Of a DNA stretch of 50,584 bases, positions 15,154 to 24,039 are shown piece by piece. Below the pieces are notes generated by a model, which was not told the DNA's origin, searched no databases, and was given only the letters and a program-made list of their open reading frames with translations. Origin of the DNA: Rhodobacter sp. TJ_12 (lineage in GTDB: Bacteria > Pseudomonadota > Alphaproteobacteria > Rhodobacterales > Rhodobacteraceae); the NCBI RefSeq assembly GCF_020023995.1, contig NZ_NRRD01000025.1, forward strand, positions 1 to 50,584. Reading direction: 5' to 3'. The translations under genes and the position numbers were made by a program. The first letter of the stretch is position 1. Every line of letters begins with the position of its first letter.

Positions 15154-15182
15154 AAGATGACCCATTCACTCAAGAATGTCAA
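15154..15182 (-). promoter_or_regulatory. Predicted promoter of bfd-bfr
   Basis: Minus strand: a perfect TTGACA -35 (15177-15182), a 17-base spacer and a weak -10 CATCTT (15154-15159). One iron-box-like site overlaps the spacer/-10 and another sits directly upstream of the -35. Confidence 0.45.
15158..15172. promoter_or_regulatory. Iron-box-like operator 1 of bfd-bfr (TGA-N9-TCA)
   Basis: The site reads TGACCCATTCACTCA. Its left half, TGACCCATT, is identical to that of the iron operon box at 14293. It covers the spacer and -10 region of the bfd promoter. Confidence 0.5.
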
Positions 15183-15183
15183 T

Positions 15184-15200
15184 CTGACTAATCCTATCAG
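15184..15200. promoter_or_regulatory. Iron-box-like operator 2 of bfd-bfr (TGA-N9-TCA)
   Basis: CTGA-N9-TCAG palindrome (CTGACTAATCCTATCAG), starting two bases beyond the -35 of the bfd promoter. Its centre lies about 27 bases from that of operator 1. Confidence 0.5.
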
Positions 15201-15297
15201 AAATTACACGCCGCAATCTTTGGGCCATCACAAAGAAGGGAACCATCTGCCCGGTTGCAGCGTTTCACTGATGAGATTTGCAAGAGGGAGAGACCCG

Positions 15298-15435
15298 ATG
15301 ACCAAGATCGCTATTCCGCTGCTCGCCATTTTCGCATTGAGCGCGTGTGAAACCGTCAAAGGCGCGGGCCGCGACATGCAGGCGGCGGGCACTGCCGTCA
15401 CCAGCGAAGCCGCCGAGACGCAAAGCGAGATGTAA
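15298..15435 (+). CDS. Entericidin A/B family lipoprotein
   Basis: This 45-residue lipoprotein starts MTKIAIPLLAIFALSAC: a basic start, hydrophobic core and lipobox LSAC with the lipidated Cys at residue 17. It continues ETVKGAGRDMQAAGTAV, the typical entericidin core. Family members are small membrane-anchored peptides linked to stress and envelope stability. Start 15298 is chosen because it gives the signal and follows GAGGGAGAG; the frame is open upstream but encodes nothing conserved. A strong terminator follows, so it is a single-gene transcript. Confidence 0.85.
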   Translation: MTKIAIPLLAIFALSACETVKGAGRDMQAAGTAVTSEAAETQSEM

Positions 15436-15466
15436 TTCCCAAGACGACTGTGCGTGTAAAAAGTGC

Positions 15467-15492
15467 GCCCCGGCCTCGGCCGGGGCTTTTTC
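15467..15492. terminator. Rho-independent terminator after entericidin gene
   Basis: An 8-bp GC stem GCCCCGGC/GCCGGGGC with a 4-base loop, followed by TTTTT (15487-15491). It lies between the convergent entericidin and lepA genes and may serve both. Confidence 0.85.
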
Positions 15493-15536
15493 ATTTAGCC
15501 AAACAGATGACGGGCCTGCCCCGAAGGGCACAGCGC

Positions 15537-17336
15537 TTATTCATCCATCTTAAGCGCGGCGATGAACGCGCTTTGCGGGATTTCGACCTTGCCGAATTGG
15601 CGCATCTTCTTTTTCCCGGCCTTTTGCTTTTCGAGCAGCTTTTTCTTACGCGTCGCGTCGCCGCCGTAGCATTTCGCCGTCACATCCTTGCGCATGGCCG
15701 ATAGCGTTTCGCGCGCGATCACACGCCCCCCGATGGCGGCCTGGATCGGAATTTTGAACATGTGGCGCGGGATCAGGTCTTTGAGCTTTTCCACCATCGC
15801 GCGGCCCCGGCTTTCGGCGCGATCGCGGTGCACCATGATCGACAGCGCATCCACCGGCTCATCGTTCACGAGGATCGACATTTTGACCAGATAGTCTTCG
15901 CGGTATTCGGCCAGCTGATAGTCAAAGCTCGCATAGCCTTTGGTGACCGATTTCAGCCGGTCATAAAAGTCGAAGACGACCTCGGACAGCGGCAGATCGT
16001 AAACCACCATCGCACGCGGGCCCGCATAGGTCAGATCAAGCTGGATGCCGCGGCGGTCTTGGCACAGCTTAAGCACATCGCCCAGATACTCATCGGGGAC
16101 CATGATCGTGGCTTTGATGCGCGGCTCTTCGATGTGATCGACATAGGTCAGGTCGGGCATATCGGCGGGGTTGTGCAATTCGCGCACTTCCCCGTCTTTC
16201 ATGTAAAGCTTGAATACCACGCTTGGCGCGGTGGTGATCAGATCAAGGTCATATTCGCGCTCAAGCCGGTCGCGGATCACCTCAAGATGCAGCAGCCCCA
16301 AGAAGCCGCAGCGGAAACCAAAGCCCAGCGCAGCAGAGGTTTCCATCTCATAGCTGAAGCTTGCATCATTAAGCGCCAGCTTTTCGATCGCGTCGCGCAG
16401 CGCATCGAAATCATTCGAATCGACCGGGAAAAGGCCACAGAACACCACCGGCTGCGCCGGCTTGAAGCCCGGCAATGGCTTTTCGCAGGGCTTTTTCTCA
16501 TGGGTGATCGTGTCGCCCACGCGGGTGTCGCGCACCTGTTTGATCGAGGCGGTGAAAACCCCAATCTCGCCCGGCCCCAGTTCCGCAATATCGACCATGC
16601 GCGGCTTCAGCACAGACAGCTTGTCGATGCGGTAGCTGGCACCGGTTTGCATCATCTTGATCTGATCGCCCTTGCGGACCACCCCATCCATGACGCGGAT
16701 CATCACGACGACGCCCAGATAGGGGTCATACCAGCTATCAACCAGCATCGCTTTAAGGGGGGCATCACGCTCTCCCTCGGGGGCGGGCAGGCGCTGCACG
16801 ATAGCCTCTAACACATCGGGAATGCCCAAGCCGGTCTTGGCCGAAATCGGCACCGCCTCAGAGGCATCAATGCCGATCACGTCTTCAATATTCGCTTTCA
16901 CCGCCTCGGGGTCGGCGGCGGGCAAGTCGATCTTGTTCAGAACCGGCACAATTTCATGGTCGGCATCCAGCGCCTGATAGACATTGGCAAGCGTTTGCGC
17001 CTCCACCCCCTGAGACGCATCCACCACCAAAAGCGAGCCTTCGACCGCGCGCATCGAGCGACTGACCTCATAGGCAAAGTCGACGTGGCCGGGGGTGTCG
17101 ATCAGGTTCAGGATATAGGTCTGCCCATCCTTCGCCGGATATTCGATCCGCACGGTGTTCGCCTTGATGGTGATGCCGCGCTCGCGCTCGATATCCATCG
17201 CGTCCAGCAATTGGTCTTTCATTTCCCGGCTGGCCACCGTGCCCGTCAGCTGAATCAGCCGGTCGGCCAGCGTGGATTTGCCGTGGTCGATATGCGCCAC
17301 GATGGAGAAATTGCGGATGTGAGCGAGCTTGGTCAT
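15537..17336 (-). CDS. lepA: Elongation factor 4 (LepA), ribosomal back-translocase GTPase
   Basis: The product has 599 residues, the usual LepA length. The GTPase motifs are all visible near the N-terminus: AHIDHGKST (G1), ERGITIKA (G2), DTPGHVDF (G3) and NKIDLP (G4). The C-terminus carries the LepA-specific domain (RRKRKKLL-type basic tail, [19 protein letters not shown]). It binds ribosomes stalled during translocation and helps them resume. Start 17336 ([12 protein letters not shown]) is the conserved one; frames upstream are open but not conserved. It is convergent with the entericidin gene and appears monocistronic. Confidence 0.97.
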   Translation of the reverse strand: MTKLAHIRNFSIVAHIDHGKSTLADRLIQLTGTVASREMKDQLLDAMDIERERGITIKANTVRIEYPAKDGQTYILNLIDTPGHVDFAYEVSRSMRAVEGSLLVVDASQGVEAQTLANVYQALDADHEIVPVLNKIDLPAADPEAVKANIEDVIGIDASEAVPISAKTGLGIPDVLEAIVQRLPAPEGERDAPLKAMLVDSWYDPYLGVVVMIRVMDGVVRKGDQIKMMQTGASYRIDKLSVLKPRMVDIAELGPGEIGVFTASIKQVRDTRVGDTITHEKKPCEKPLPGFKPAQPVVFCGLFPVDSNDFDALRDAIEKLALNDASFSYEMETSAALGFGFRCGFLGLLHLEVIRDRLEREYDLDLITTAPSVVFKLYMKDGEVRELHNPADMPDLTYVDHIEEPRIKATIMVPDEYLGDVLKLCQDRRGIQLDLTYAGPRAMVVYDLPLSEVVFDFYDRLKSVTKGYASFDYQLAEYREDYLVKMSILVNDEPVDALSIMVHRDRAESRGRAMVEKLKDLIPRHMFKIPIQAAIGGRVIARETLSAMRKDVTAKCYGGDATRKKKLLEKQKAGKKKMRQFGKVEIPQSAFIAALKMDE

Positions 17337-17463
17337 GCAGCGCATATAGCCGCAAAAAAAGGAGCCGGGAAGGGGGCATGGAAGGGCGGACACCGGCGAT
17401 ATTGCCATTGACCGCGCGCCCCGCTTGGCGGATCAATCCCTCATCACGTCCCAGAGGTGCCCG

Positions 17464-17652
17464 ATGATCCTGTCCGTCCCGAATATGACCTGCGGCCATT
17501 GCAAATCCGCCGTCGAAAACGCCATCACCGAGGTGGGCGGCACTGCCCTTGTCAGCCTGGAAGATCGCGAGGTCGAAGTGAACGGCCTGCCCGAAGCCAC
17601 CGTTCTGGCCGCGCTCAAGGCGGCGGGTTACGAGGCCGAGGTGATCGCCTGA
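17464..17652 (+). CDS. Heavy-metal-associated domain protein (CopZ-like copper chaperone)
   Basis: This 62-residue single HMA domain carries the metal-binding motif MTCGHC (residues 8-13) and the usual ferredoxin-like fold pattern, ending AALKAAGYEAEVIA. Such proteins carry Cu(I) in the cytosol to P-type ATPases. Start 17464 follows CAGAGGTG. There is no copper ATPase or CueR regulator nearby, so it stands alone, divergent from lepA. Confidence 0.87.
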   Translation: MILSVPNMTCGHCKSAVENAITEVGGTALVSLEDREVEVNGLPEATVLAALKAAGYEAEVIA

Positions 17653-17820
17653 CCCCAGATCCGGGGCTTGCGGGCGGCACAAACCACAACATCCGACCTA
17701 GCCTTTTGGACTCGGCCGTTTTCTGCCGAAAGCATTGTGTCGCGTTGCCAAAAACGGTTAAAAGAACATCAAATCAGCAGGATTTGGCATCGCACCATCT
17801 CCGCAATTCAGAGGCAGCAG

Positions 17821-18120
17821 ATGAAACATCTTCTTACCGCCACGGCGTTCGTTTTGGCTGGCACCGCCATCGCTCAGGCCGGGCCAATTGACCGGGCCTG
17901 TCTGAAGGCCGGGCGCACCGCCGATCGCGCGCTTTGCGGCTGCATTCAGCAGGTGGCCGATCATGCGCTTTCGACCGCCGACCAGCGGCGCGCGGCGAAA
18001 TTCTTCGCCGAGCCGGACATGGCCCAAGAAGTGCGTATGTCGAGCCGGGCGCGCGACGAAGATTTCTGGACCCGTTACAAGGCCTTTGCCGCCGCAGCCG
18101 AGGCTTACTGCGCCCCCTGA
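17821..18120 (+). CDS. Periplasmic hypothetical protein with conserved cysteines
   Basis: This 99-residue protein has a signal peptide (1-20, ending AIAQA) and a short mature part starting GPIDRACLKAGRTADRALCGC, with four Cys in all, probably forming disulfides in the periplasm. This is a small secreted type commonly seen in Rhodobacteraceae; the function is unknown to me. A segment like AARFFADPDMAQEVRMS is typical of the group. Its 3' end overlaps the convergent phosphatase gene by 16 bases. The 168 bases upstream contain no other gene or clear promoter that I can see. Confidence 0.7.
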   Translation: MKHLLTATAFVLAGTAIAQAGPIDRACLKAGRTADRALCGCIQQVADHALSTADQRRAAKFFAEPDMAQEVRMSSRARDEDFWTRYKAFAAAAEAYCAP

Positions 18121-18554
18121 AGCCGCGCCAACAGCGCCTTCGCGCCCGCCTCGATAATATCGAGACAGCCATCGAAATCGCGCGTGTAATAGGGGTCGGG
18201 CACCTCGGACGTGCCCTGCGCCCCTTGCAAGAACATCTCCAGCCGGGCGGTGGCATCGGGCGGCATAACCGCTTGGGCATCGCGCAGGTTTTGCCGGTCC
18301 ATCGCCAAAATCAGGTCGAAATCGGCAAAATCGCTGCGCGCAAGCTGCCGCGCCCGCAAGCCAGACAAATCATAACCGCGCGGGCCCGCCGCCGATTGCA
18401 TTGGCCCGTAAGGCGGATCGCCCACATGCCAACCGCCAGTGCCCGCGCTATCCAGCGCGACATCAAGCCCCGCCTCTTGCGCCATGAAACGAACCACCCC
18501 CTCGGCCGCAGGGGAACGACAGATATTGCCAAGGCAAAGAAACAAGATACGCAT
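18105..18554 (-). CDS. Low molecular weight protein-tyrosine phosphatase
   Basis: The 149-residue product begins MRILFLCLGNICRSPAAEG: the catalytic P-loop C-X5-R is Cys7 to Arg13, followed by Ser. The general-acid Asp is in VPDPYY (Asp120). Length and motifs are standard for LMW-PTP, a cytosolic phosphatase acting on phosphotyrosine and, in bacteria, often on polysaccharide export kinases. It is divergent from the sirtuin gene (28 bases between starts) and overlaps the previous gene at its 3' end. Confidence 0.93.
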   Translation of the reverse strand: MRILFLCLGNICRSPAAEGVVRFMAQEAGLDVALDSAGTGGWHVGDPPYGPMQSAAGPRGYDLSGLRARQLARSDFADFDLILAMDRQNLRDAQAVMPPDATARLEMFLQGAQGTSEVPDPYYTRDFDGCLDIIEAGAKALLARLQGAQ

Positions 18555-18582
18555 GAGACCTGTTTAGCGAAGGATCGGACGC

Positions 18583-19281
18583 ATGGCCAGAATCGTGATT
18601 CTCACCGGGGCGGGGATTTCAGCAGAAAGCGGGATTCGCACCTTTCGGGCCTCTGACGGGCTGTGGGAAGAGCATCGGATCGAAGAAGTCGCCACGCCCG
18701 AGGGATTCGCGCAAGATCCGGTCTTGGTGCAACGCTTCTACAATGCCCGCCGGGCCGCCGCGGCTGCTGCCGCGCCAAATGCCGCACATCTGGCGCTGGC
18801 AGAGTTGGAGGCCGATGGGCGCCATGAGGTGCTTGTGGTCACGCAAAATGTCGATGATCTGCACGAACGGGCGGGCACAAAAAACCTGATCCATATGCAT
18901 GGCAGCTTGAATGGGGCGCTTTGCGCGGCTTGTGGGCATCGCTGGACGGCCCCGGCAGAAATGACGGCGCAAGACCCCTGCCCGGCCTGTAGCAAGCCCG
19001 CGACCCGCCCCGATATTGTATGGTTTGGCGAAATGCCCTACCGGATGGAGGAAATCTGGCCCGCCCTGCGTCGGGCCAATTTGTTTGTGTCCATTGGCAC
19101 CTCGGGCAATGTCTACCCGGCGGCGGGGTTCGTGGCCGACGCGATGCATGCGGGTGTGCCGACGCTCGAATTGAACCTAGAGCCGTCAACCGGCACGCGG
19201 ATGTTTGATGAAGCGCGCCACGGCCCGGCAACGCGGATTGTCCCCGCTTGGGTGCGCGAGATGCTGGCGCCGGGGCGATGA
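18583..19281 (+). CDS. cobB: NAD-dependent protein deacylase (sirtuin, CobB)
   Basis: The 232-residue product has the sirtuin Rossmann start [18 protein letters not shown], the [12 protein letters not shown] segment, the catalytic His in HMHGSL, and four zinc Cys as CAACGH and [17 protein letters not shown] is the NAD-binding loop. It removes acyl groups from lysines in the cytosol, using NAD. In CobB, the Tyr/Arg pair near residue 55-60 that selects succinyl groups is replaced by less clear sequence (VQRFYNARR has Tyr and Arg in the expected place), so desuccinylase activity is possible. Confidence 0.93.
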   Translation: MARIVILTGAGISAESGIRTFRASDGLWEEHRIEEVATPEGFAQDPVLVQRFYNARRAAAAAAAPNAAHLALAELEADGRHEVLVVTQNVDDLHERAGTKNLIHMHGSLNGALCAACGHRWTAPAEMTAQDPCPACSKPATRPDIVWFGEMPYRMEEIWPALRRANLFVSIGTSGNVYPAAGFVADAMHAGVPTLELNLEPSTGTRMFDEARHGPATRIVPAWVREMLAPGR

Positions 19282-19286
19282 ATCGC

Positions 19287-19315
19287 TTGACGTGGGGCAG
19301 CTTTGCCCTTATGCC
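19287..19315 (+). promoter_or_regulatory. Predicted promoter of rpmB
   Basis: TTGACG (19287-19292), a 17-base spacer, TATGCC (19310-19315), giving a start about 83 bases before the rpmB ATG. Confidence 0.5.
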
Positions 19316-19405
19316 CCGCGAACGGATTTCCGGGAACCGCGCTTAGCGGGTCTCGCAGTATTGGAAGTGGGCCGCGAGTGCCCGAGGAAACGAAGGAACA
19401 TCGCC

Positions 19406-19693
19406 ATGTCGCGCGTCTGCGAACTGACCGGCAAAGGCCCGATGTCGGGCAACAACATCAGCCACGCGAACAACAAGACGCGTCGCCGGTTTCTGCCGAA
19501 CCTGAATGACGTCACCCTGATTTCGGACGTTTTGGGCCAATCGTTCAAGCTGCGTGTGTCGGCCGCCGGCCTGCGCACCGTTGATCACCGTGGCGGCCTC
19601 GACGCCTTCTTGATGAAAGCCGCCGATGGCGAGCTTTCGTCGAATGCGCTGAAAATCAAGAAAGCCATCATCAAGGCGCAAGCCGCGGCCTGA
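19406..19693 (+). CDS. rpmB: 50S ribosomal protein L28
   Basis: The 95-residue product begins [20 protein letters not shown], followed by [10 protein letters not shown] and the conserved [21 protein letters not shown]; this is the alphaproteobacterial long form of L28. It is part of the large ribosomal subunit. Start 19406 is set by family alignment and GAAGGAA upstream; the frame is open further upstream but not conserved. It is transcribed alone, between its promoter and a strong terminator. Confidence 0.96.
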   Translation: MSRVCELTGKGPMSGNNISHANNKTRRRFLPNLNDVTLISDVLGQSFKLRVSAAGLRTVDHRGGLDAFLMKAADGELSSNALKIKKAIIKAQAAA

Positions 19694-19716
19694 TCGCTTC
19701 CGATGATCTGTGCAAG

Positions 19717-19739
19717 GCCCCGCCAAGGCGGGGCTTTTT
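19717..19739 (+). terminator. Rho-independent terminator after rpmB
   Basis: GCCCCGCC/GGCGGGGC 8-bp stem with an AA loop, followed by TTTTT (19735-19739). It lies between convergent rpmB and meaB. Confidence 0.88.
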
Positions 19740-19749
19740 GCATTTTCCA

Positions 19750-20742
19750 TCAGTGTTGAAGGGCTGCCAGCATTTCCGCCGCCGCCGCCGCAGGCGGGGT
19801 GTGCCCTTCGGCCACGGCCTGGCCCAGCGCCTGCATTTGCGCGCGAATCGCGGCGTCGCTGTGCAATCGCGCCAAAAGCCCCTCGCGCACCTCAGTTTCA
19901 AACCAGTGCCGCGCCTGATCGGCCCGGCGCCTGTCGAAATGCCCGTTCTCGCGGCGCCAGTCGATCAGCGCGCACATATCCTCCCACGCGGTTTTCAACC
20001 CTTCTTCGGCCAGCGCGGAAACCGCGACCGCCTTCGGGAACCCCTCGGGGTCTTGTGGGCGCTTGCGCAAAAGGCGAAGCGCGCCCGCGTAATCGGATCT
20101 TGTGCGCAAGGCCGCCGGTTTCAAATCGCCATCGGCTTTGTTGACCAGAATCATATCGGCCATTTCCATGATGCCGCGCTTCACGCCTTGCAGCTCATCG
20201 CCGCCCGCCGGTGCCATCAGCAAGATGAACAGATCCGTCATCTCGGCCACCAGCGTCTCTGACTGACCCACCCCCACGGTTTCAATCAGCACCACGTCGA
20301 ACCCCGCCGCTTCGCACAGGCTGACCGCTTCGCGGGTGCGCCGCGCCACGCCGCCCAGTTGCGCTTGACTGGGAGAGGGGCGGATAAAGGCATTGGGTTC
20401 GCGCGAAAGCTGCTCCATCCGGGTCTTGTCGCCCAGAATCGAGCCGCCCGAACGCGCCGAGGACGGGTCTACCGCCAGCACCGCGACCTTAAGGCCAAGC
20501 TTGACCAGCATCATCCCGAAGCTTTCGATAAAGGTGGATTTGCCCACCCCGGGCGTGCCCGACAGCCCGATGCGTAACGCCTGTTTGCCCGCGCCTGCGA
20601 CCCGCTCCAAAAGCGCGGTGGCCTGCGCGCGGTGATCGGCCCGGCCCGATTCGACCAAGGTGATCGCCCGCGCCAACGCCCGGCGCTCCCCAGCCAAAAT
20701 CCGGGGGGCAAGCTCGGCGGCGGGATCGGTCTGTTGCGTCAT
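19750..20742 (-). CDS. meaB: Methylmalonyl-CoA mutase-associated GTPase MeaB
   Basis: The 330-residue G3E-type GTPase has Walker [10 protein letters not shown], the base-recognition NKAD motif and the family segments [18 protein letters not shown] and ETVGVGQSE. MeaB protects methylmalonyl-CoA mutase and ethylmalonyl-CoA mutase and helps load cobalamin. Start 20742 follows GAAGGTG; an ATG at 20760 would add 6 residues without a binding site. Together with the malyl-CoA lyase gene at 44993 it points to an active ethylmalonyl-CoA pathway, though no mutase gene is in the window. Confidence 0.94.
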   Translation of the reverse strand: MTQQTDPAAELAPRILAGERRALARAITLVESGRADHRAQATALLERVAGAGKQALRIGLSGTPGVGKSTFIESFGMMLVKLGLKVAVLAVDPSSARSGGSILGDKTRMEQLSREPNAFIRPSPSQAQLGGVARRTREAVSLCEAAGFDVVLIETVGVGQSETLVAEMTDLFILLMAPAGGDELQGVKRGIMEMADMILVNKADGDLKPAALRTRSDYAGALRLLRKRPQDPEGFPKAVAVSALAEEGLKTAWEDMCALIDWRRENGHFDRRRADQARHWFETEVREGLLARLHSDAAIRAQMQALGQAVAEGHTPPAAAAAEMLAALQH

Positions 20743-20864
20743 GGGCACCTTCGCATACACGGGCTTTTGACAGGACCGTCAGAAGCCTTTCGGACTGTTT
20801 CAGTTTCATGCCCTCTTCGGGCGGTGTATGTCCAGAGTCTAGGCCATCGAAGAAAGGGGTGCCG

Positions 20865-21593
20865 ATGAACCTATCCTCCCGCCTTCTGACGACCCTCGTG
20901 ATTCTCGGCGCACTTTCGCAGCCGGTCACAGCAGATCAAACCGATCACATCGCCTTTGACGTTTTACTTAAGGGGATCAAGGCGGGCGAATTGGTCATTG
21001 ATGGCAAGATCCAAGGCAACCGTTACGGTGTGATCGGGGTCATGCAAACCACGGGCCTTGCCGCCGCGCTGAAGAAAATCCGCTATGATGCCAGCGCAGA
21101 TGGGACCTTTTCACGCGGGGTTTTCCGCCCCCGCAGCACCAAGATTTCAGCGCGCCGAGGCGAATCCCGCTCAAAAAACGCGGTCATCTACAAAGGCGGC
21201 GTGCCTGCCTCGGTGATCCACGAACCACCGCGCGCCCCCCGGCCCAATGATGTTGACCCGGCCAAGCAGGGCGGCACCATCGATCCGCTGACCGCGCTTT
21301 ATGCGGTGCTGCGCGATGTCGACCGGGACGAGGCCTGCAAGCTGAAAGTCGTGATGTTTGACGGCACGAAACGTTCGCAGGTGGCGCTTTCGACCCCGCA
21401 GGCGGCGGGTGACGGCGTTATCTGCGCGGGCGAATACCGCCGCTTGGCAGGGTTTTCGGATAAAGACATGGCGGAAAAGACCCGCTTTCCCTTCACGCTG
21501 ACCTATGCGCCCACACCCGATGGCCAGCGGTTGCAGGTGGTGGAAATTTCCACCGATACGATCCTTGGCAAAGGCCGCCTGAAACGGCGATAA
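20865..21593 (+). CDS. DUF3108 domain periplasmic protein
   Basis: The 242-residue product has a signal peptide (about 1-23, ending SQPVTA) and a beta-rich body matching the DUF3108 pattern: IAFDVLLKGIKAGELVIDG near the start, then a LTALYAVLRDV helix and a C-terminal TRFPFTLTYAP strand. The family is thought to form a lipid- or LolA-like fold at the envelope; function is unsettled. Start 20865 follows AGAAAGG. It is divergent from meaB (122 bases between) and 7 bases ahead of hrpB, probably co-transcribed. Confidence 0.8.
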   Translation: MNLSSRLLTTLVILGALSQPVTADQTDHIAFDVLLKGIKAGELVIDGKIQGNRYGVIGVMQTTGLAAALKKIRYDASADGTFSRGVFRPRSTKISARRGESRSKNAVIYKGGVPASVIHEPPRAPRPNDVDPAKQGGTIDPLTALYAVLRDVDRDEACKLKVVMFDGTKRSQVALSTPQAAGDGVICAGEYRRLAGFSDKDMAEKTRFPFTLTYAPTPDGQRLQVVEISTDTILGKGRLKRR

Positions 21594-21600
21594 GGGCCCG

Positions 21601-24039
21601 GTGAAAAACCAACTGCCCATCGATGCGATCCTGCCCGCGCTTTGCCGCACGCTTTGTGCGGCGGGCCGTGTTGTGCTGATGGCGCCGCCCGGCGCAGGCA
21701 AAACCACACGCGTGCCCTTGGCGCTGCTCGCTCACATCGAAGGCCGTATCTTGATGCTGGAGCCGCGCCGCCTCGCCGCGCGCACCGCGGCAGAGCGGAT
21801 GGCCCAAACCTTGGGCGAAACGGTCGGGGAAACGGTGGGCTACCGCATTCGTGGTGAGGCGAAGCTTTCGAAAACCACCCGGATCGAAGTGGTAACCGAG
21901 GGCATTTTGACCCGGATGCTACAATCCGACCCAGAGCTTTCGGGCGTGGGCTGCGTGATCTTTGACGAATTTCACGAGCGGTCGCTCAATGCCGATCTGG
22001 GCCTTGCGCTTGCATGGGAGGCGCGCAGCGCCCTGCGCCCCGATCTGGCTTTGGTCGTCATGTCGGCGACGCTGGATGCCGAACCCGTGGCCGCGCTTTT
22101 GGACGATGCGCCGATCTTGCGATCGGAGGGGCGCGCCTATCCGGTCGAAACGCGCTGGCTACCGCGCCCGATCGCGCAAGGGATGCGGCTTGAGGCCGCC
22201 GTGGCCGGGCTTGTGGGCCAAGCGTTGGAGGAAAGTCCCGGCAGCGTGCTGGTGTTTTTGCCCGGCGAGGGGGAAATCCGGCGCACAGAGGCATTGCTGC
22301 GCGACCGGTTGCCCAAAGATGTTGCCCTGCGCCCTCTTTTCGGCGCGATGGAGTTTGCCGCCCAGCGCGCCGCGATTGCGCCCTGTGAAACGGGCCGCAA
22401 GGTGGTGCTGGCGACGGCGATTGCCGAAACCTCGCTGACCATCGAAGATATTCGCGTGGTGGTGGATGCGGGGCGCGCACGGCGGCTGCGGTTTGACCCG
22501 GCCTCTGGCATGGCGCGGCTGGTGACCGAGCGTGTATCTCGTGCGGAGGCGGAACAGCGCCGGGGTCGCGCAGGGCGGGTGGCTGAAGGCATCTGTTACC
22601 GGCTATGGACCAAGGGCGAGGAAGGCGCCCTGCCCGCTTTTGCGCCGCCCGAAATGGCTGTGGCGGATTTGGCTGGTCTGGCACTGGAACTTGCCGCTTG
22701 GGGCAGCGATGGTGCGGATTTGGCGTTTTTGACCCCACCGCCCGGGCCTGCCTTGGCCGAAGCCCGTGCGCTTTTGCAAAGCCTTGGTGCGCTGGAGGGG
22801 CTACGTATTACCACGCATGGCAAGGCGCTGGCTGCGCTGCCGGTGCATCCGCGTTTGGCGCATATGCTGGTCACTGCGGGCCCCGAGGCCGCGCCCTTGG
22901 CCGCACTGTTGGAAGAACGCGACCCGATCCGCGGCGCGCCGGCAGACCTAAGCCTGCGGCTCGCGGCGATCCGTGATCCGGGCCGCTATGAGGCAAACCA
23001 CCCCGGCCAGCTTCATCGCGGCACGATTGAACGGATCAAGACCGAGGCGAAGCGGCTTGCGCGGATGGTCCGCGACGTGCCCGAACGCTACAGCCCCGCC
23101 GAGATGTTGGCGCTGGCCTACCCCGACCGGATCGGCCTGCGCCGCAAGGGCGAGGCCGCGCGCTATGTGCTGTCTGGCGGCAAAGGTGCAGTGGTGGATG
23201 AGGCCGATGGGCTGGGCAAGCATCGGCTGATCGTCGCATCAGACCTTGATGGCGATCCGCGCGAGGCGCGCGTGCGCCAAGGCTTGGTGCTGGCCGATGC
23301 CGAGCTGCGCCGCCTCTATGGCGACCAAATCGCATGGCATGACGTTTGCGCATGGTCCAAGCGCGAAGGCCGCGTGGTGGCCCGCAAGCAAGAGCGGTTT
23401 GGCGCGCTGGTGCTGGAAGATCGCCATTGGCCCGACGCCCCGGCAGAGGCTTTAGCGCGCGGCGCGCTTGACGGTTTGCGGCAAATCGGGCTGACGCTTA
23501 GCCCCAGCGCGGCGCGGTTTCGCGCGCGGGTCGATATTTTGCGCGGCGATGGTGTCGATCTGCCCGACCTGTCGGATGAGGCCCTGCTTGCAGGCGAGGC
23601 GCTTCTGCCATGGCTTAAACGCGCCCGGACCGAGACCGATCTGCGCAATCTGGACCTGACCGAGGCTTTGCGCGCGCAATTGGACTGGCCCCAGATGGCA
23701 GAGCTGGACCGCCTTGTGCCCGGCCATTTTGAAACGCCCTTGGGGCGGCGTGTGCCGATTGATTATGGTTCTGAAGTGCCAACGATCGAGGTCAAACTGC
23801 CCGAGATGTATGGGCTCACCACCCACCCCAGCGTGGGGCCGAAGCGCCACCCGTTGCGAATCGCGCTGCTTTCGCCCGGCAATAAGCCGATTCAGGTGAC
23901 AATGGACCTGCCCGGCTTTTGGGATGGGTCTTATGCCGAGGTGCGCAAGGAAATGCGCGGGCGCTACCCCCGCCACCCTTGGCCCGAAAACCCGCGCGAA
24001 GCGGACCCGACCACGCGCGCCAAGCCGCGCGGCACCTAG
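21601..24039 (+). CDS. hrpB: ATP-dependent helicase HrpB
   Basis: The 812-residue DEAH-type helicase has Walker A APPGAGKTTRVPL (28-40), motif II FDEFHERSL, motif III SATLD and motif VI RRGRAGR, followed by the helicase-associated and HrpB C-terminal domains, ending in a Pro/Arg-rich tail. It is presumed to act on RNA or nucleoprotein, but its cellular target is not known. The start is GTG at 21601, which fits the family N-terminus (LPIDAILPAL) and lies 7 bases after the DUF3108 stop. Its stop overlaps the convergent methyltransferase gene by 4 bases. Confidence 0.94.
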   Translation: MKNQLPIDAILPALCRTLCAAGRVVLMAPPGAGKTTRVPLALLAHIEGRILMLEPRRLAARTAAERMAQTLGETVGETVGYRIRGEAKLSKTTRIEVVTEGILTRMLQSDPELSGVGCVIFDEFHERSLNADLGLALAWEARSALRPDLALVVMSATLDAEPVAALLDDAPILRSEGRAYPVETRWLPRPIAQGMRLEAAVAGLVGQALEESPGSVLVFLPGEGEIRRTEALLRDRLPKDVALRPLFGAMEFAAQRAAIAPCETGRKVVLATAIAETSLTIEDIRVVVDAGRARRLRFDPASGMARLVTERVSRAEAEQRRGRAGRVAEGICYRLWTKGEEGALPAFAPPEMAVADLAGLALELAAWGSDGADLAFLTPPPGPALAEARALLQSLGALEGLRITTHGKALAALPVHPRLAHMLVTAGPEAAPLAALLEERDPIRGAPADLSLRLAAIRDPGRYEANHPGQLHRGTIERIKTEAKRLARMVRDVPERYSPAEMLALAYPDRIGLRRKGEAARYVLSGGKGAVVDEADGLGKHRLIVASDLDGDPREARVRQGLVLADAELRRLYGDQIAWHDVCAWSKREGRVVARKQERFGALVLEDRHWPDAPAEALARGALDGLRQIGLTLSPSAARFRARVDILRGDGVDLPDLSDEALLAGEALLPWLKRARTETDLRNLDLTEALRAQLDWPQMAELDRLVPGHFETPLGRRVPIDYGSEVPTIEVKLPEMYGLTTHPSVGPKRHPLRIALLSPGNKPIQVTMDLPGFWDGSYAEVRKEMRGRYPRHPWPENPREADPTTRAKPRGT

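Noticed and set aside
15762..16811. 349-codon open frame antisense to lepA
   Set aside because: Antisense shadow; the lepA frame has complete GTPase motifs and conserved length.
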